DNA of 64,000 nucleotides from Mycolicibacter heraklionensis (GCF_019645815.1 NZ_CP080997.1:4344880-4408879); one strand, 5' to 3'. Positions 7,968 through 16,160 are shown, counted from the stretch's first letter. Notes: a model not told the origin generated them from the sequence alone. Numbers and translations: made by a program.

Positions 7968-9032
7968 ATGACGCAACGCGATGTCGCGGTGGTGGGCTTC
8001 GCCCACGCCCCGCACGTTCGCCGCACCGACGGCACCACCAACGGCGTCGAGATGTTGATGCCGTGTTTCGCTCAGTTGTACTCCGAGCTGGGAATTGCCC
8101 AGACCGACATCGGCTTCTGGTGCTCCGGTTCCTCGGACTACCTTGCCGGACGGGCCTTCTCGTTCATCTCGGCGATCGACTCGATCGGCGCGGTTCCGCC
8201 GATCAACGAGTCGCATGTGGAGATGGACGGTGCGTGGGCGCTGTATGAGGCCTACATCAAGGTGTTGACCGGCGAAGTCGACACCGCGCTGGCCTACGGC
8301 TTCGGCAAGTCCTCGGCCGGCCAGCTGCGCCGGATCCTGGCCCTGCAGACCGACCCCTATACCGTCGCGCCGCTGTGGCCGGACTCGGTCTCGATCGCAG
8401 CACTGCAGGCCCGGCTCGGCTTGGACGGCGGCCAGTGGACGCCCGAGCAGATGGCCCGGGTGGCGCTGGACTCGTTCGCGGTCACCGACCGGGTGGATTC
8501 GGTGGAGTCATCCGCCAACCTCGACGAACTGCTGGAGCGGCCGTTCTTCGCCGACCCGCTGCGCCGGCACGACATCGCGCCGATCACCGACGGCGCCGCC
8601 GCGATCGTCCTGGCCGCCGGCGACAAGGCCCGCGAACTGTGCGAAAACCCCGCCTGGATCACCGGTTTCGAGCACCGTATTGAGTCGCCGGTGCTGGGCA
8701 GCCGGGATCTGACCCGCTCCCCGTCGACCACCGTCTCGACGCGCGCCGCCACCGGTGATGACATGCCCGCGGTGGACGTCGCCGAGATCCACGCGCCGTT
8801 CACCCATCAGCATCTGATCCTGACCGAGGCGATGCGGTTGCCGTCGAAGACGAAGGTGAACCCGTCCGGTGGTGCCCTGGCGGCCAATCCGATGTTCGTC
8901 GCGGGCCTGGAGCGCATCGGCTTTGCGGCCCAACACATCTTCAATGGTTCGGCGGGTCGGGTGCTGGCGCATGCCACCAGCGGCCCAGCGCTGCAACAGA
9001 ACCTGGTCGCGGTGATGGAAGGACGCAACTGA
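7968..9032 (+). CDS. ltp4: Thiolase-like lipid-transfer protein Ltp4
   Basis: A 354-residue SCP-x/thiolase-fold protein equivalent to Rv3522. It begins MTQRDVAVVGFAHAP and has GFWCSGSSDYLAG, TDGAAAIVLA and KVNPSGGALAANPMF, the last being the thiolase C-terminal loop. Proteins of this group act on sterol-CoA thioesters as aldolase- or thiolase-like enzymes, often only in complex with DUF35 partners. It starts 8 bases after the DUF35 gene and its stop overlaps the ltp3 start by one base, indicating one operon. Confidence 0.87.
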   Translation: MTQRDVAVVGFAHAPHVRRTDGTTNGVEMLMPCFAQLYSELGIAQTDIGFWCSGSSDYLAGRAFSFISAIDSIGAVPPINESHVEMDGAWALYEAYIKVLTGEVDTALAYGFGKSSAGQLRRILALQTDPYTVAPLWPDSVSIAALQARLGLDGGQWTPEQMARVALDSFAVTDRVDSVESSANLDELLERPFFADPLRRHDIAPITDGAAAIVLAAGDKARELCENPAWITGFEHRIESPVLGSRDLTRSPSTTVSTRAATGDDMPAVDVAEIHAPFTHQHLILTEAMRLPSKTKVNPSGGALAANPMFVAGLERIGFAAQHIFNGSAGRVLAHATSGPALQQNLVAVMEGRN

Positions 9033-10216
9033 TGGGCCAACTCGCTGCGGTGCTGGGCACCGGGCAGACCAAGTACGTCGCCAAGCGCCAGGACGTCTCG
9101 ATGAACGGCCTGGTGCGTGAGGCCATCGACCGCGCGCTGGCCGATTCGGGCTCCACGTTCGACGACATCGACGCGGTGGTGGTCGGTAAGGCACCGGACT
9201 TCTTCGAGGGCGTGATGATGCCCGAGTTGTTCATGGCCGATGCCGTGGGCGCCACCGGCAAGCCGCTGATCCGGGTGCACACCGCCGGTTCGGTGGGTGG
9301 GTCGACCGCGGTCGTGGCGGCCAGCCTGGTGAAGTCCGGCAAGTACCGGCGAGTGCTGGCGATGGCCTGGGAGAAGCAGTCGGAGTCCAACGCTATGTGG
9401 GCGCTGAGCATCCCGGTGCCGTTCACCAAGCCGGTCGGGGCCGGCGCCGGCGGCTATTTCGCCCCGCACGTGCGTGCCTACATCCGCCGTTCCGGAGCGC
9501 CGAACGACATCGGCGCGATGGTCGCGGTCAAGGACCGGCTCAACGGCGCCCGCAACCCGCTGGCGCACCTACACCAGCCCGACATCACCGTGGAGAAGGT
9601 GATGGCGTCCCAGATGCTGTGGGACCCCATCCGTTTCGACGAGACCTGCCCGTCCTCGGACGGTGCCTGCGCGATCGTGATCGGAGACGAGGCCGCCGCA
9701 CAGGCCCGGATCGACGCGGGCGAGCCGGTGGCCTGGATCCACGCCACAGCGCTGCGCACCGAGCCGTTGGCGTACTCCGGGCGCGACCAGGTCAATCCGC
9801 AGGCCGGCCGGGACGCCGCTGCCGCGCTGTGGAAGGAAGCCGGGATCACCAGCCCGATCGACGAGATCGACGCCGCGGAGATCTACGTGCCGTTCTCCTG
9901 GTTCGAGCCGATGTGGCTGGAGAACCTGGGCTTCGCGGCGCCCGGTGAGGGTTGGAAGCTCACCCAGGCCGGCGAGACCGCGATCGGCGGGAAGCTGCCG
10001 GTGAACGCCTCGGGCGGGGTGCTGTCGTCCAACCCGATCGGTGCATCCGGCATGATCCGGTTCGCCGAGTCGGCGATCCAGGTGATGGGCAAGGCCGGCG
10101 ACCACCAGGTGCCGAACGCCCGTAAAGCGCTGGGCCACGCTTACGGCGGCGGCTCGCAGTACTACTCGATGTGGGTGGTCTCCGCTGACAAGCCAGCCGA
10201 CAAGCCCGCCAACTGA
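9032..10216 (+). CDS. ltp3: Thiolase-like lipid-transfer protein Ltp3
   Basis: A 394-residue thiolase-fold protein equivalent to Rv3523. It contains VLGTGQTKYVAKRQDVSMNG near the start, HTAGSVGGSTAVVAA at the position where classical thiolases carry their nucleophilic Cys (here Ser-Val, so no nucleophile Cys is evident), and VNASGGVLSSNPIGASGMIR at the C-terminal loop. The absence of the thiolase Cys fits an aldolase-type Ltp rather than a true thiolase. It is translationally coupled to ltp4 (TGATG) and followed 13 bases later by an NTF2-fold gene. Confidence 0.87.
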   Translation: MGQLAAVLGTGQTKYVAKRQDVSMNGLVREAIDRALADSGSTFDDIDAVVVGKAPDFFEGVMMPELFMADAVGATGKPLIRVHTAGSVGGSTAVVAASLVKSGKYRRVLAMAWEKQSESNAMWALSIPVPFTKPVGAGAGGYFAPHVRAYIRRSGAPNDIGAMVAVKDRLNGARNPLAHLHQPDITVEKVMASQMLWDPIRFDETCPSSDGACAIVIGDEAAAQARIDAGEPVAWIHATALRTEPLAYSGRDQVNPQAGRDAAAALWKEAGITSPIDEIDAAEIYVPFSWFEPMWLENLGFAAPGEGWKLTQAGETAIGGKLPVNASGGVLSSNPIGASGMIRFAESAIQVMGKAGDHQVPNARKALGHAYGGGSQYYSMWVVSADKPADKPAN

Positions 10217-10229
10217 GAGGACGACCCGC

Positions 10230-10640
10230 ATGAACGCAGATCACCCCGCCCACGTCGCCGGTAAGCGCTCCCGTGACGCGGTGGCAGCCCGCGACAAGGA
10301 AGCCTGGCTGGCCAACTTCGCCGACGACGCGATCGTGCAAGACCCGATCGGGCCGTCGCACTTCGACCCGGAAGGCAAGGGTCACCGCGGCCGTGACGAG
10401 ATCTCGGCGTTCTGGGACAAGGCGATCGCCCCGACCGACAAGATCGAATTCAACTTCTCCGACACCTTCCAGTGCGGCGATGAAGAGGCCAACACCGGCA
10501 ACATCACCATCACCATGGGCGGCCACCAGATCGTCACCGAGGGTGTGTTCACCTACCGGGCCAACGAAAAGGGTGAACTGGTCGCGCTGCGGGCCTACTG
10601 GGAACTGGACCGGGCTGCGGCGACGGCGAAGCCGGTTTGA
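10230..10640 (+). CDS. NTF2/SnoaL-fold protein, steroid-isomerase-like
   Basis: A 136-residue single-domain protein of the NTF2-like superfamily. It starts with the usual helix (AAGKRSRDAV-type region followed by KEAWLANFADDAIVQDPIG) and ends in beta strands (EGVFTYRANEKGELVALRAYWEL). Ketosteroid isomerases, SnoaL cyclases and dehydratases share this fold; the catalytic role cannot be fixed from sequence. It is the last gene of the KstR-controlled DUF35-ltp4-ltp3 run and abuts the minus-strand MazF-like gene, its stop lying directly beside that gene's stop. M. tuberculosis has an unrelated gene (Rv3524) at this place. Confidence 0.75.
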   Translation: MNADHPAHVAGKRSRDAVAARDKEAWLANFADDAIVQDPIGPSHFDPEGKGHRGRDEISAFWDKAIAPTDKIEFNFSDTFQCGDEEANTGNITITMGGHQIVTEGVFTYRANEKGELVALRAYWELDRAAATAKPV

Positions 10641-10958
10641 TCAGTCCAGCGCCAGCACGTCCCGCAGCGCCTCATCGACGGCCTGCATCTCCCCTGTAGC
10701 GAGCCGTCCAACGAACTCTCCGTGACACTGCTGCGGATCGATCACGGTGAGCTGCTCGACCGTCACACGCGTTCTGGTGCCGTCGATCTCGATCTCCGGC
10801 CGAAACGATGCCGCACGCCGGCCCGTCGACGTCGGCGCGACAACCCACGTGGACAGCGGCAGATCGTCGGACTGTACGACGACCGCGTAGCGGGGACCAG
10901 ACCGCTCATGACCATGGACGTTCTTGGGCGCCTCCAGGCGATACAGGTCACCACGCAC
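10641..10958 (-). CDS. MazF/PemK-like endoribonuclease toxin (orphan)
   Basis: Read from GTG 10958 the product is 105 residues, the usual MazF length. It has RGDLYRLE at the N-terminus, RYAVVVQSDD in the first strand pair, TWVVAPTST in the next, VTVEQLTVID with the conserved turn, and a C-terminal helix AVDEALRDVL. MazF toxins cut mRNA or other RNAs at specific sites. No antitoxin-sized gene precedes it; the upstream gene ends only 7 bases before the GTG, so the two are probably co-transcribed. A longer in-frame start at 11108 is possible but would overlap the upstream gene by about 140 bases, so I reject it. Confidence 0.72.
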   Translation of the reverse strand: MRGDLYRLEAPKNVHGHERSGPRYAVVVQSDDLPLSTWVVAPTSTGRRAASFRPEIEIDGTRTRVTVEQLTVIDPQQCHGEFVGRLATGEMQAVDEALRDVLALD

Positions 10959-10965
10959 GGATGGG

Positions 10966-12348
10966 TTAGACAAGCCCCACAGGCTGGCCGAATGATTGAA
11001 ATTCAGCCACCGTCGCGCCGGCCGACTCGAAAAGCTCGCCAATTTTTTTGACATCATCGGGCGTAACCGGTGCCTTAATTGCCTTCTCATACGCGCAAGA
11101 TTGGGCAATCACAGCCGCTTCAATGCCGCAGCCGAATTCCGATTCTGCGCCATATAATCCGGATTTATCTCCATAGTTATACGGGACACCTGCAGTGTAG
11201 AGGCCATCTCTGGTCATAAAGCTACTCGGCGATACATCTTTTCCGACGACCCAGACAACTTTCCCGCCTCGCTCCTCAACCTGTGGACGATGAAAAGAAC
11301 CCGGCTGACTATCATCGATGATAACCTTCCCGCTCAAGTCAATTGGCCGCCCGAGGCGTTGCTCTTCTGCGCAAAGATCAATTACAGATGTGATCGCCGA
11401 GACAATAATATTTGAAGCCTCAAGCACATCGATCACGCCGTCGTGGATCTGGACATTTAGGGTCGATTCATCGTCCAAAATATCGCGTAATCTACTAACC
11501 CGCGTATCAAAAGTATGGATCCTCACATCGGGAAGTACATGCCGTATTGTTGATATGGTTGACCAGCCGATAGATCCGGCTCCACCAATTACGCCTATCA
11601 CACCGTCGAATTTTGCACCGATCGAAGGAACTTCGAGAACTTTCCGTACGGTCTCCGCAATTAAATGCACCGTACCACCATGGCCTGTAGTTGTGGTCCG
11701 CTGGTCAGCACCTTCTATTCCAGTCAGAAGGCTTCCGAATTTTGTAATCTGCGGCAACAGCGCTCCGAGCCCTATGACTGATGCACCCAGTCCATGGTGT
11801 GAAAACCTTACAGACGCTTCGAGCGCTTTATACCCGACCGCCAAACGGTCGGCCTCGTTCACGATGTCGACATTCATGTCTTGATACAACGGAGCTATGA
11901 CGAGCGCTCCCCGCTCTGCAGCCTTATCGCTTCTCGTGTATGTATCAGAGATGAACGGGGGCAATCCAAATTGACTACGCATACGCATCTCCGGCGAGAC
12001 GTAGAAATTACTTGTCGCGAGCGGAAAATGATAACGGGATTCGCTTTCATATTCATCGTTATCTGCTTTGTGCGCACGCCTTGTGACCATAAATACACGC
12101 TCGACACTTTCGATGCCAGATGTACCATTAAAGTTCCTATAGATATCGTCAATAAGAGCCGCACCCGTTTCATATGCGCGGTGAACGAAGACAGGATCAG
12201 CGTCTGTCTCGGCCAAAATCGCATCTCGCAATTGAACCATGCGAAAATGGGAAGCCTTCTCCGAAAACTCGCAGAAGTCGGGCACTCCCGTCCAAGGACC
12301 GCCCAGAGACTGAAGATGTCGATCGAGTTGCAAGCTCTGACTTGTCAT
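10966..12348 (-). CDS. Acyl-ACP/acyl-CoA reductase (AAR)-like Rossmann dehydrogenase
   Basis: A 460-residue protein. A dinucleotide-binding motif IGVIGGAGSIG lies at residues 251-261, preceded by a helical domain with GLGALLPQITKFG and TTTTGHGG, and followed by a C-terminal EFGCGIEAAVIAQSCAYE. From memory these three blocks parallel, in the same order, the cyanobacterial aldehyde-forming acyl-ACP reductase. In that enzyme the Cys in a FACFAEAMLL-type stretch forms the acyl-thioester intermediate; the equivalent here would be Cys407. The first 130 residues are unfamiliar. The assignment is inference. AAAGGAG lies 5 bases before ATG 12348. The gene is visibly more AT-rich than its neighbours and has no counterpart here in M. 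tuberculosis, which points to recent acquisition. Confidence 0.55.
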   Translation of the reverse strand: MTSQSLQLDRHLQSLGGPWTGVPDFCEFSEKASHFRMVQLRDAILAETDADPVFVHRAYETGAALIDDIYRNFNGTSGIESVERVFMVTRRAHKADNDEYESESRYHFPLATSNFYVSPEMRMRSQFGLPPFISDTYTRSDKAAERGALVIAPLYQDMNVDIVNEADRLAVGYKALEASVRFSHHGLGASVIGLGALLPQITKFGSLLTGIEGADQRTTTTGHGGTVHLIAETVRKVLEVPSIGAKFDGVIGVIGGAGSIGWSTISTIRHVLPDVRIHTFDTRVSRLRDILDDESTLNVQIHDGVIDVLEASNIIVSAITSVIDLCAEEQRLGRPIDLSGKVIIDDSQPGSFHRPQVEERGGKVVWVVGKDVSPSSFMTRDGLYTAGVPYNYGDKSGLYGAESEFGCGIEAAVIAQSCAYEKAIKAPVTPDDVKKIGELFESAGATVAEFQSFGQPVGLV

Positions 12349-13026
12349 ATACGCTCCTTTATTACATGAGTTATCGCAGCCGTGATGACAGTCGCGGATA
12401 GCATCGCGGCATGCTTTTTACCAAGCTCGTTTCCGGCAGCTAGGAATTTTGCGTGGAGCAATTGGTACGAAGGCGTCGACTTCCGTTCCGATTTCCTCGC
12501 TTTTTCCGTCGGACCTCAGCGAAACCGCAAAGACGCTGTCGATCGGGCCACCCGGGACATCCTCGACCGGCGCCGTATACGCCCGGAACGCCGCCTCGGC
12601 GAATCGACAACTGCCCTCGTAGGCATCGTGAACGGCACCGGGGTGTGAATTGGTCGTCGTGGTTATCGGATCATCAAGTTGCCCGAATACCCGTCGGGGA
12701 ACCATCTGCCCGTAGTCACGCGGTCCTACCAAGACCCGCCCTTGGACTCCAAACAGGCCGCCAACGCGGCACGTTCTTGGGAGTGCGCATGTTGCTATGA
12801 ACTCCTCATTTGTCCCGCACGATCATTCGATCTCTGGGTCATCACGCCGGAGTGGCGGCGAATTGTCTTCCGCTGCAACAATTCCCGCGATGCCATCACT
12901 GAGTAGCGCCACCCCCCTCAGCACATGCATGTACAGCCTCAGCCCGAAGTCGCGAATATCAAGCCACGGAAACACGCCACCCCCTCGCCCGGCATGCGAG
13001 ACAGACGAGCCGCGTCACGCGGTTCC
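12349..13026. other. Low-coding-density stretch of the accessory island
   Basis: Between the AAR-like gene and the small membrane-protein gene I see no well-supported gene except the weak minus-strand frame at 12418-12732 listed separately. Plus-strand frames here are Arg/Pro-rich and look like shadows. The promoter of the AAR-like gene should lie just after 12349. Confidence 0.5.
12418..12732 (-). CDS. Hypothetical protein or gene remnant
   Basis: A 104-codon frame from TTG 12732 (an internal ATG exists at codon 10). The composition is protein-like (AYEGSCRFAEAAFRAYTAP, GPIDSVFAVSLRSDG, IGTEVDAFVPIAPRK), but no family is recognisable. The frame stays open upstream without a normal start codon, and an ATG in a different frame at about 12791 begins MRTPKNVPRWRP, so the gene may have lost its 5' end to a frameshift. 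Low confidence. Confidence 0.3.
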   Translation of the reverse strand: MVGPRDYGQMVPRRVFGQLDDPITTTTNSHPGAVHDAYEGSCRFAEAAFRAYTAPVEDVPGGPIDSVFAVSLRSDGKSEEIGTEVDAFVPIAPRKIPSCRKRAW

Positions 13027-13290
13027 CTACTGCTGGCCCCGCGCCTGGCGCAGCTGATGTGCGCGAATCTCGGCCTCTTCGGCCGCAACGCGCTTCTTCT
13101 CCGCACGCTTCTTGACGTCTTGGTAGATGAAGGCCCCGCTTGCAAACAGCCCGAGAACGGCGAGCACATAGAAGATGGCCGAGCCGGTGCCCATACCGAT
13201 TAGGAAGAGAAAGAGACTCCCCGGGATCAGTAGGGCGGCCTGCGCCCGCGTCTTGTCTTTCCGTGAAAACTGCGGGTCCAGTAAGCCCAT
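13027..13290 (-). CDS. Small membrane protein
   Basis: An 87-residue protein starting at ATG 13290. A short polar N-terminus (MGLLDPQFSRKDKTRAQ) is followed by two adjacent hydrophobic stretches at about residues 18-34 (LLIPGSLFLFLIGMGTG) and 37-55 (AIFYVLAVLGLFASGAFIY), then a highly charged C-terminal helix (KKRAEKKRVAAEEAEIRAHQ). It is probably a two-helix membrane hairpin with both ends in the cytoplasm. The function is unknown. It is divergent from the XRE regulator at 13385, with about 95 bases between them. Confidence 0.65.
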   Translation of the reverse strand: MGLLDPQFSRKDKTRAQAALLIPGSLFLFLIGMGTGSAIFYVLAVLGLFASGAFIYQDVKKRAEKKRVAAEEAEIRAHQLRQARGQQ

Positions 13291-13384
13291 GGCTTGATTT
13301 CTCCTCTTCAGGTAGTCAACAGTCGTCTAGAGATGCCGAAAAGTGCACTGCGGTCCTGAGGCTAACACGAACCGCCATCTATAG

Positions 13385-13714
13385 ATGGTCGACCTGGCGG
13401 ATTGGCCTCGGCATGTTTCGGGGGTGCCAGAGTCCGCCATTGAACGCGAGCTGGCCGAGGCTCTGGGTCGGACATTGGCGGAATTGCGCCAAGAGCGAGG
13501 CTTGACACAGGAGACTGTCGCCGAGGCCGCGGGGATCAGCCGCAACCACTACCAACTGTTGGAATACGGACTAGGCAAACGCGACGGGCGAAAGCCCGCG
13601 AACCCACGCCTGTCGACACTGGTCGCGCTCAGCGAAGTCCTCGGCACCACGGTGCCTGCGTTGATCAACACGGTATTCCGGTCAAGCGCAGAACACCGCC
13701 AGACTGAAAGCTAG
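13385..13714 (+). CDS. XRE-family transcriptional regulator
   Basis: A 109-residue protein with one Cro/cI-type helix-turn-helix at residues 30-90 (LGRTLAELRQERGLTQETVA, EAAGISRNHYQLLEYG, PANPRLSTLVALSEVLGTTV). No further effector domain is present. Such small regulators usually control their own promoter or a neighbouring gene; the divergent small membrane-protein gene is the nearest candidate target. ATG 13385 is the assumed start; a GTG at codon 13 is an alternative. Confidence 0.75.
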   Translation: MVDLADWPRHVSGVPESAIERELAEALGRTLAELRQERGLTQETVAEAAGISRNHYQLLEYGLGKRDGRKPANPRLSTLVALSEVLGTTVPALINTVFRSSAEHRQTES

Positions 13715-13778
13715 CGGGAAATCCCCACTGCCCCAGGCGATGCGGTCACAAGCCTGACCGCTCGGCCGCCCATGCAGC

Positions 13779-14312
13779 TCACTCCGGCGTAACCGGCTCC
13801 ATGCCTTCGCGGTAACGCTGCGCGAGATCCCGGTAGTACGGCGGATTGGCGTTAATCCACACCTCGGCGCCGGTTCCCGCAATCGGGCCCTTGACCACGG
13901 CGGGTGAGCCGGTCACCAGTACTCCGTCGGGGATCTTGGTCCCGGCGAGCACCATCGCGCCGGCCGCGACCAGGGTGCGGCTGCCGATCACCGCGCCGTC
14001 GAGCACGGTGGCGTGGTTGCCGATCAGCGCCTCTGCACCGATGTTGGCCCCGTGAATCAGACACATGTGGGCGATCGTCGCCCCCGGGCCGATGTCCACC
14101 GGCACCCCCGGCGGCACGTGCAGCACCGAGCCGTCCTGCACGTTGGCACCCTCGCGCACCACGATGGGGGCGTCGTCGGCACGCAAGATGGCGCCGAACC
14201 ACACGGAGGCCCCGGCTTCGATGGTGACGTCACCGATCAGCGTGGCGGTGGGAGCGACGAAGGCGGTGGGGTCGATCCGGGGCGAGCGACCATTGAAGGA
14301 GAACAGCTGCAT
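13779..14312 (-). CDS. Gamma-class carbonic anhydrase-like protein, Rv3525c equivalent
   Basis: A 177-residue left-handed beta-helix (hexapeptide-repeat) protein. Repeats such as APTATLIGDVTIEAGASVWFG run through the chain, and histidines at residues 65, 82 and 87 are spaced like the zinc ligands of gamma carbonic anhydrases. ATG 14312 gives the MQLFSFNGRSPRIDPTAFVA start that I recall for Rv3525c; a longer frame to 14366 is unnecessary. It is divergent from kshA, with a KstR-type site between them that may regulate both. Whether it hydrates CO2 or has another role in steroid catabolism is not known. Confidence 0.85.
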   Translation of the reverse strand: MQLFSFNGRSPRIDPTAFVAPTATLIGDVTIEAGASVWFGAILRADDAPIVVREGANVQDGSVLHVPPGVPVDIGPGATIAHMCLIHGANIGAEALIGNHATVLDGAVIGSRTLVAAGAMVLAGTKIPDGVLVTGSPAVVKGPIAGTGAEVWINANPPYYRDLAQRYREGMEPVTPE

Positions 14313-14380
14313 CGTCCACATATACCAGGGACCAAAGACCCCGAACCAGCAGGGTTTATTGCGCAAACAGGTGTCAAAAC

Positions 14381-14394
14381 TGTAACGTGTTCTA
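14381..14394. promoter_or_regulatory. KstR-type operator in the kshA promoter
   Basis: TGTAACGTGTTCTA fits tnnAACnnGTTnnA. It lies 29 bases before the kshA GTG start and about 70 bases before the divergent carbonic anhydrase-like gene. Confidence 0.85.
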
Positions 14395-14422
14395 GTTAGA
14401 AGCAGAGGGTTGGAGGCAACAG

Positions 14423-15595
14423 GTGAGCACTGACAACGCCGAGGTCGGCGTCCGCCACATCGATACCGGCACGCTGCCGGATCGCTACGCCCGGGGCTGG
14501 CACTGCCTGGGCCCGGTGAAGGACTTCCGGGACGGCAAGCCGCACTCCATCCACGCGTTCGGCGCCAAACTGGTGGTGTTCGCCGACTCGCGCGGTGACC
14601 TGCACGTGCTCGACGCCTACTGCCGCCACATGGGCGGCGACCTGAGCCGCGGCGAGATCAAGGGCGACGAGGTCGCCTGCCCGTTCCACGACTGGCGTTG
14701 GGGCGGCGACGGCCGCTGCAAGCTGGTGCCCTACTCCAAGCGGACTCCGCGGGTTGCCCGCACCCAGTCCTTCCCGACCGACGTGCGCGGCGGGCTGCTG
14801 TTCATCTACAACGACCCGGAGGGCAACCCGCCGCCGGACGAGGTGCGGATCCCGGAGATCCCGGAGTGGTCCAGCGGCGAGTGGACCGACTGGCGCTGGA
14901 ACTCCATGGTGATCGACTCCAACTGCCGCGACATCATCGACAACGTCACCGACTTCGCGCACTTCTTCTACATCCACTACGGCCTGCCCACCTCGTTCAA
15001 GAACGTCTTCGAGGGCCATATCGCCTCGCAGTACCTGCACAATGTCGGGCGTTCCGACGTTCCCGGGCTGGGCACCAGCTACGGCGGTTCGGAATTGGAC
15101 TCCGAGGCTTCCTACTTCGGTCCGTCGTTCATGATCAACTGGCTGCACAACAGCTACAACGGTTTCAAGGCCGAGTCCATCCTGATCAACTGCCACTACC
15201 CGATCAGCCAGGACCAGTTCCGGCTGATGTGGGGCGTGATCGTGCAGAAGCCCAAGGGCCTCGACGACGCGACGACCGAGAAGATCGCCGACGCCATGAC
15301 CGACGGCGTCAGCAAGGGCTTCCTGCAGGACGTCGAGATCTGGACGCACAAGAGCCGCATCGAGAACCCGCTGCTGGTCGAGGAAGACGGGGCGGTCTAC
15401 CAGCTGCGCCGCTGGTACTCGCAGTTCTACGTCGACGCCGCCGACGTCACCCCGGAGATGACCGATCGCTTTGAGATCGAGATCGACGCGACGGTGGCCA
15501 ACGAGAAGTGGAACGCCGAAGTCGCCGAGAACCTGCGGGTACAGGCCGAGGAAAAGCAGGCAGCGAAAGCCGCCGAAACCGTTAACGCAGAGTAG
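14423..15595 (+). CDS. kshA: 3-Ketosteroid-9-alpha-hydroxylase, oxygenase subunit KshA
   Basis: A 390-residue Rieske non-haem iron oxygenase equivalent to Rv3526. The Rieske [2Fe-2S] ligands are visible as Cys67-x-His69 (AYCRHMGGDL) and Cys86-x2-His89 (VACPFHDWRW). The mononuclear iron histidines are His180 and His185 (NVTDFAHFFYIHYG). With reductase KshB, not in this window, it hydroxylates C9 of ring-A-dehydrogenated steroids. This opens ring B after KstD has introduced the 1,2 double bond. GTG 14423 is preceded by GGAGG, and a KstR site lies upstream. A small Rv3527-like gene follows after 10 bases. Confidence 0.96.
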   Translation: MSTDNAEVGVRHIDTGTLPDRYARGWHCLGPVKDFRDGKPHSIHAFGAKLVVFADSRGDLHVLDAYCRHMGGDLSRGEIKGDEVACPFHDWRWGGDGRCKLVPYSKRTPRVARTQSFPTDVRGGLLFIYNDPEGNPPPDEVRIPEIPEWSSGEWTDWRWNSMVIDSNCRDIIDNVTDFAHFFYIHYGLPTSFKNVFEGHIASQYLHNVGRSDVPGLGTSYGGSELDSEASYFGPSFMINWLHNSYNGFKAESILINCHYPISQDQFRLMWGVIVQKPKGLDDATTEKIADAMTDGVSKGFLQDVEIWTHKSRIENPLLVEEDGAVYQLRRWYSQFYVDAADVTPEMTDRFEIEIDATVANEKWNAEVAENLRVQAEEKQAAKAAETVNAE

Positions 15596-15605
15596 GTCTG
15601 GCATC

Positions 15606-16073
15606 ATGGCCCGCGAGGTTCCCGACGCCGGCGAGCTGGCCCGGTCCATGCTGATGTTCTACGGCCCGCACGACGACCACGGCGAGCACGGCGACTCCCC
15701 CGACGACGGGCCCGACACCCGCTACTCGCGGCAACCGCTGTTTCCGGTCGACCCGGAACGCTACGAGGCGATTCGTGCTGCGACCGAACGGGATACCGAC
15801 CGCTATCTGCATTCGGGCCTGATGCCGGTGGAGTGTCGGCACTGCACCGCCACCGTCGAGGTGAAGAAGCTGGGCCCCGGATACACCTCGGTGCAATGGA
15901 ATTCGGCAGCGGTCAAGCAGTGCGCGTACTTCGCCGCCGAACGCGAGGCCGGTCACACCAGCAGCCGTAGCCGCGGCTGCCCGAAGCTGGCGAAGAGCAT
16001 TTCGCACGCGGTCGCCGAGGGCCACCTGGAGGAGCGATCCAGCGCTCCCCCACCCGGCGACGGCATCGACTGA
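15606..16073 (+). CDS. Rv3527-like conserved protein
   Basis: A 155-residue protein starting at ATG 15606, 10 bases after kshA. The N-terminal half is Asp/Pro/His-rich (YGPHDDHGEHGDSPDDGPDT). The C-terminal half has VECRHCTATVEVKKLGPGYT, VKQCAYF and RGCPKLA, giving four cysteines that could bind a metal or an Fe-S cluster. It matches the position and, as far as I recall, the character of Rv3527. No reaction is established; proximity suggests a role linked to KshA. Confidence 0.78.
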   Translation: MAREVPDAGELARSMLMFYGPHDDHGEHGDSPDDGPDTRYSRQPLFPVDPERYEAIRAATERDTDRYLHSGLMPVECRHCTATVEVKKLGPGYTSVQWNSAAVKQCAYFAAEREAGHTSSRSRGCPKLAKSISHAVAEGHLEERSSAPPPGDGID

Positions 16074-16083
16074 GCCCCACCTA

Positions 16084-16145
16084 CGCGAGCGTGCGTGTCC
16101 CCGGCCGCACGCTCGGCGTGTTGACCGGGGACACGCACGCTCGCG
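16084..16145. terminator. Long perfect inverted repeat between convergent genes
   Basis: Two 21-base arms, 16084-16104 and 16125-16145, are perfectly complementary around a 20-base loop. The loop contains a further CGCACGCTCG copy of the arm motif. It lies between the Rv3527-like gene and the convergent sulfotransferase gene, so it probably acts as a bidirectional transcription terminator. There is no U-rich tail, as is common in mycobacteria. Confidence 0.7.
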
Positions 16146-16160
16146 GGGAAAGACAGCCGG

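Noticed and set aside
10959-11108. Longer start for the MazF-like gene
   Set aside because: It would overlap the upstream gene by over 140 bases and give a basic extension unlike MazF. GTG 10958 gives family length.
12453-12800. Plus-strand Arg-rich frame in the island
   Set aside because: Extreme Arg/Pro content, no start signal, and it overlaps a more protein-like minus-strand frame.
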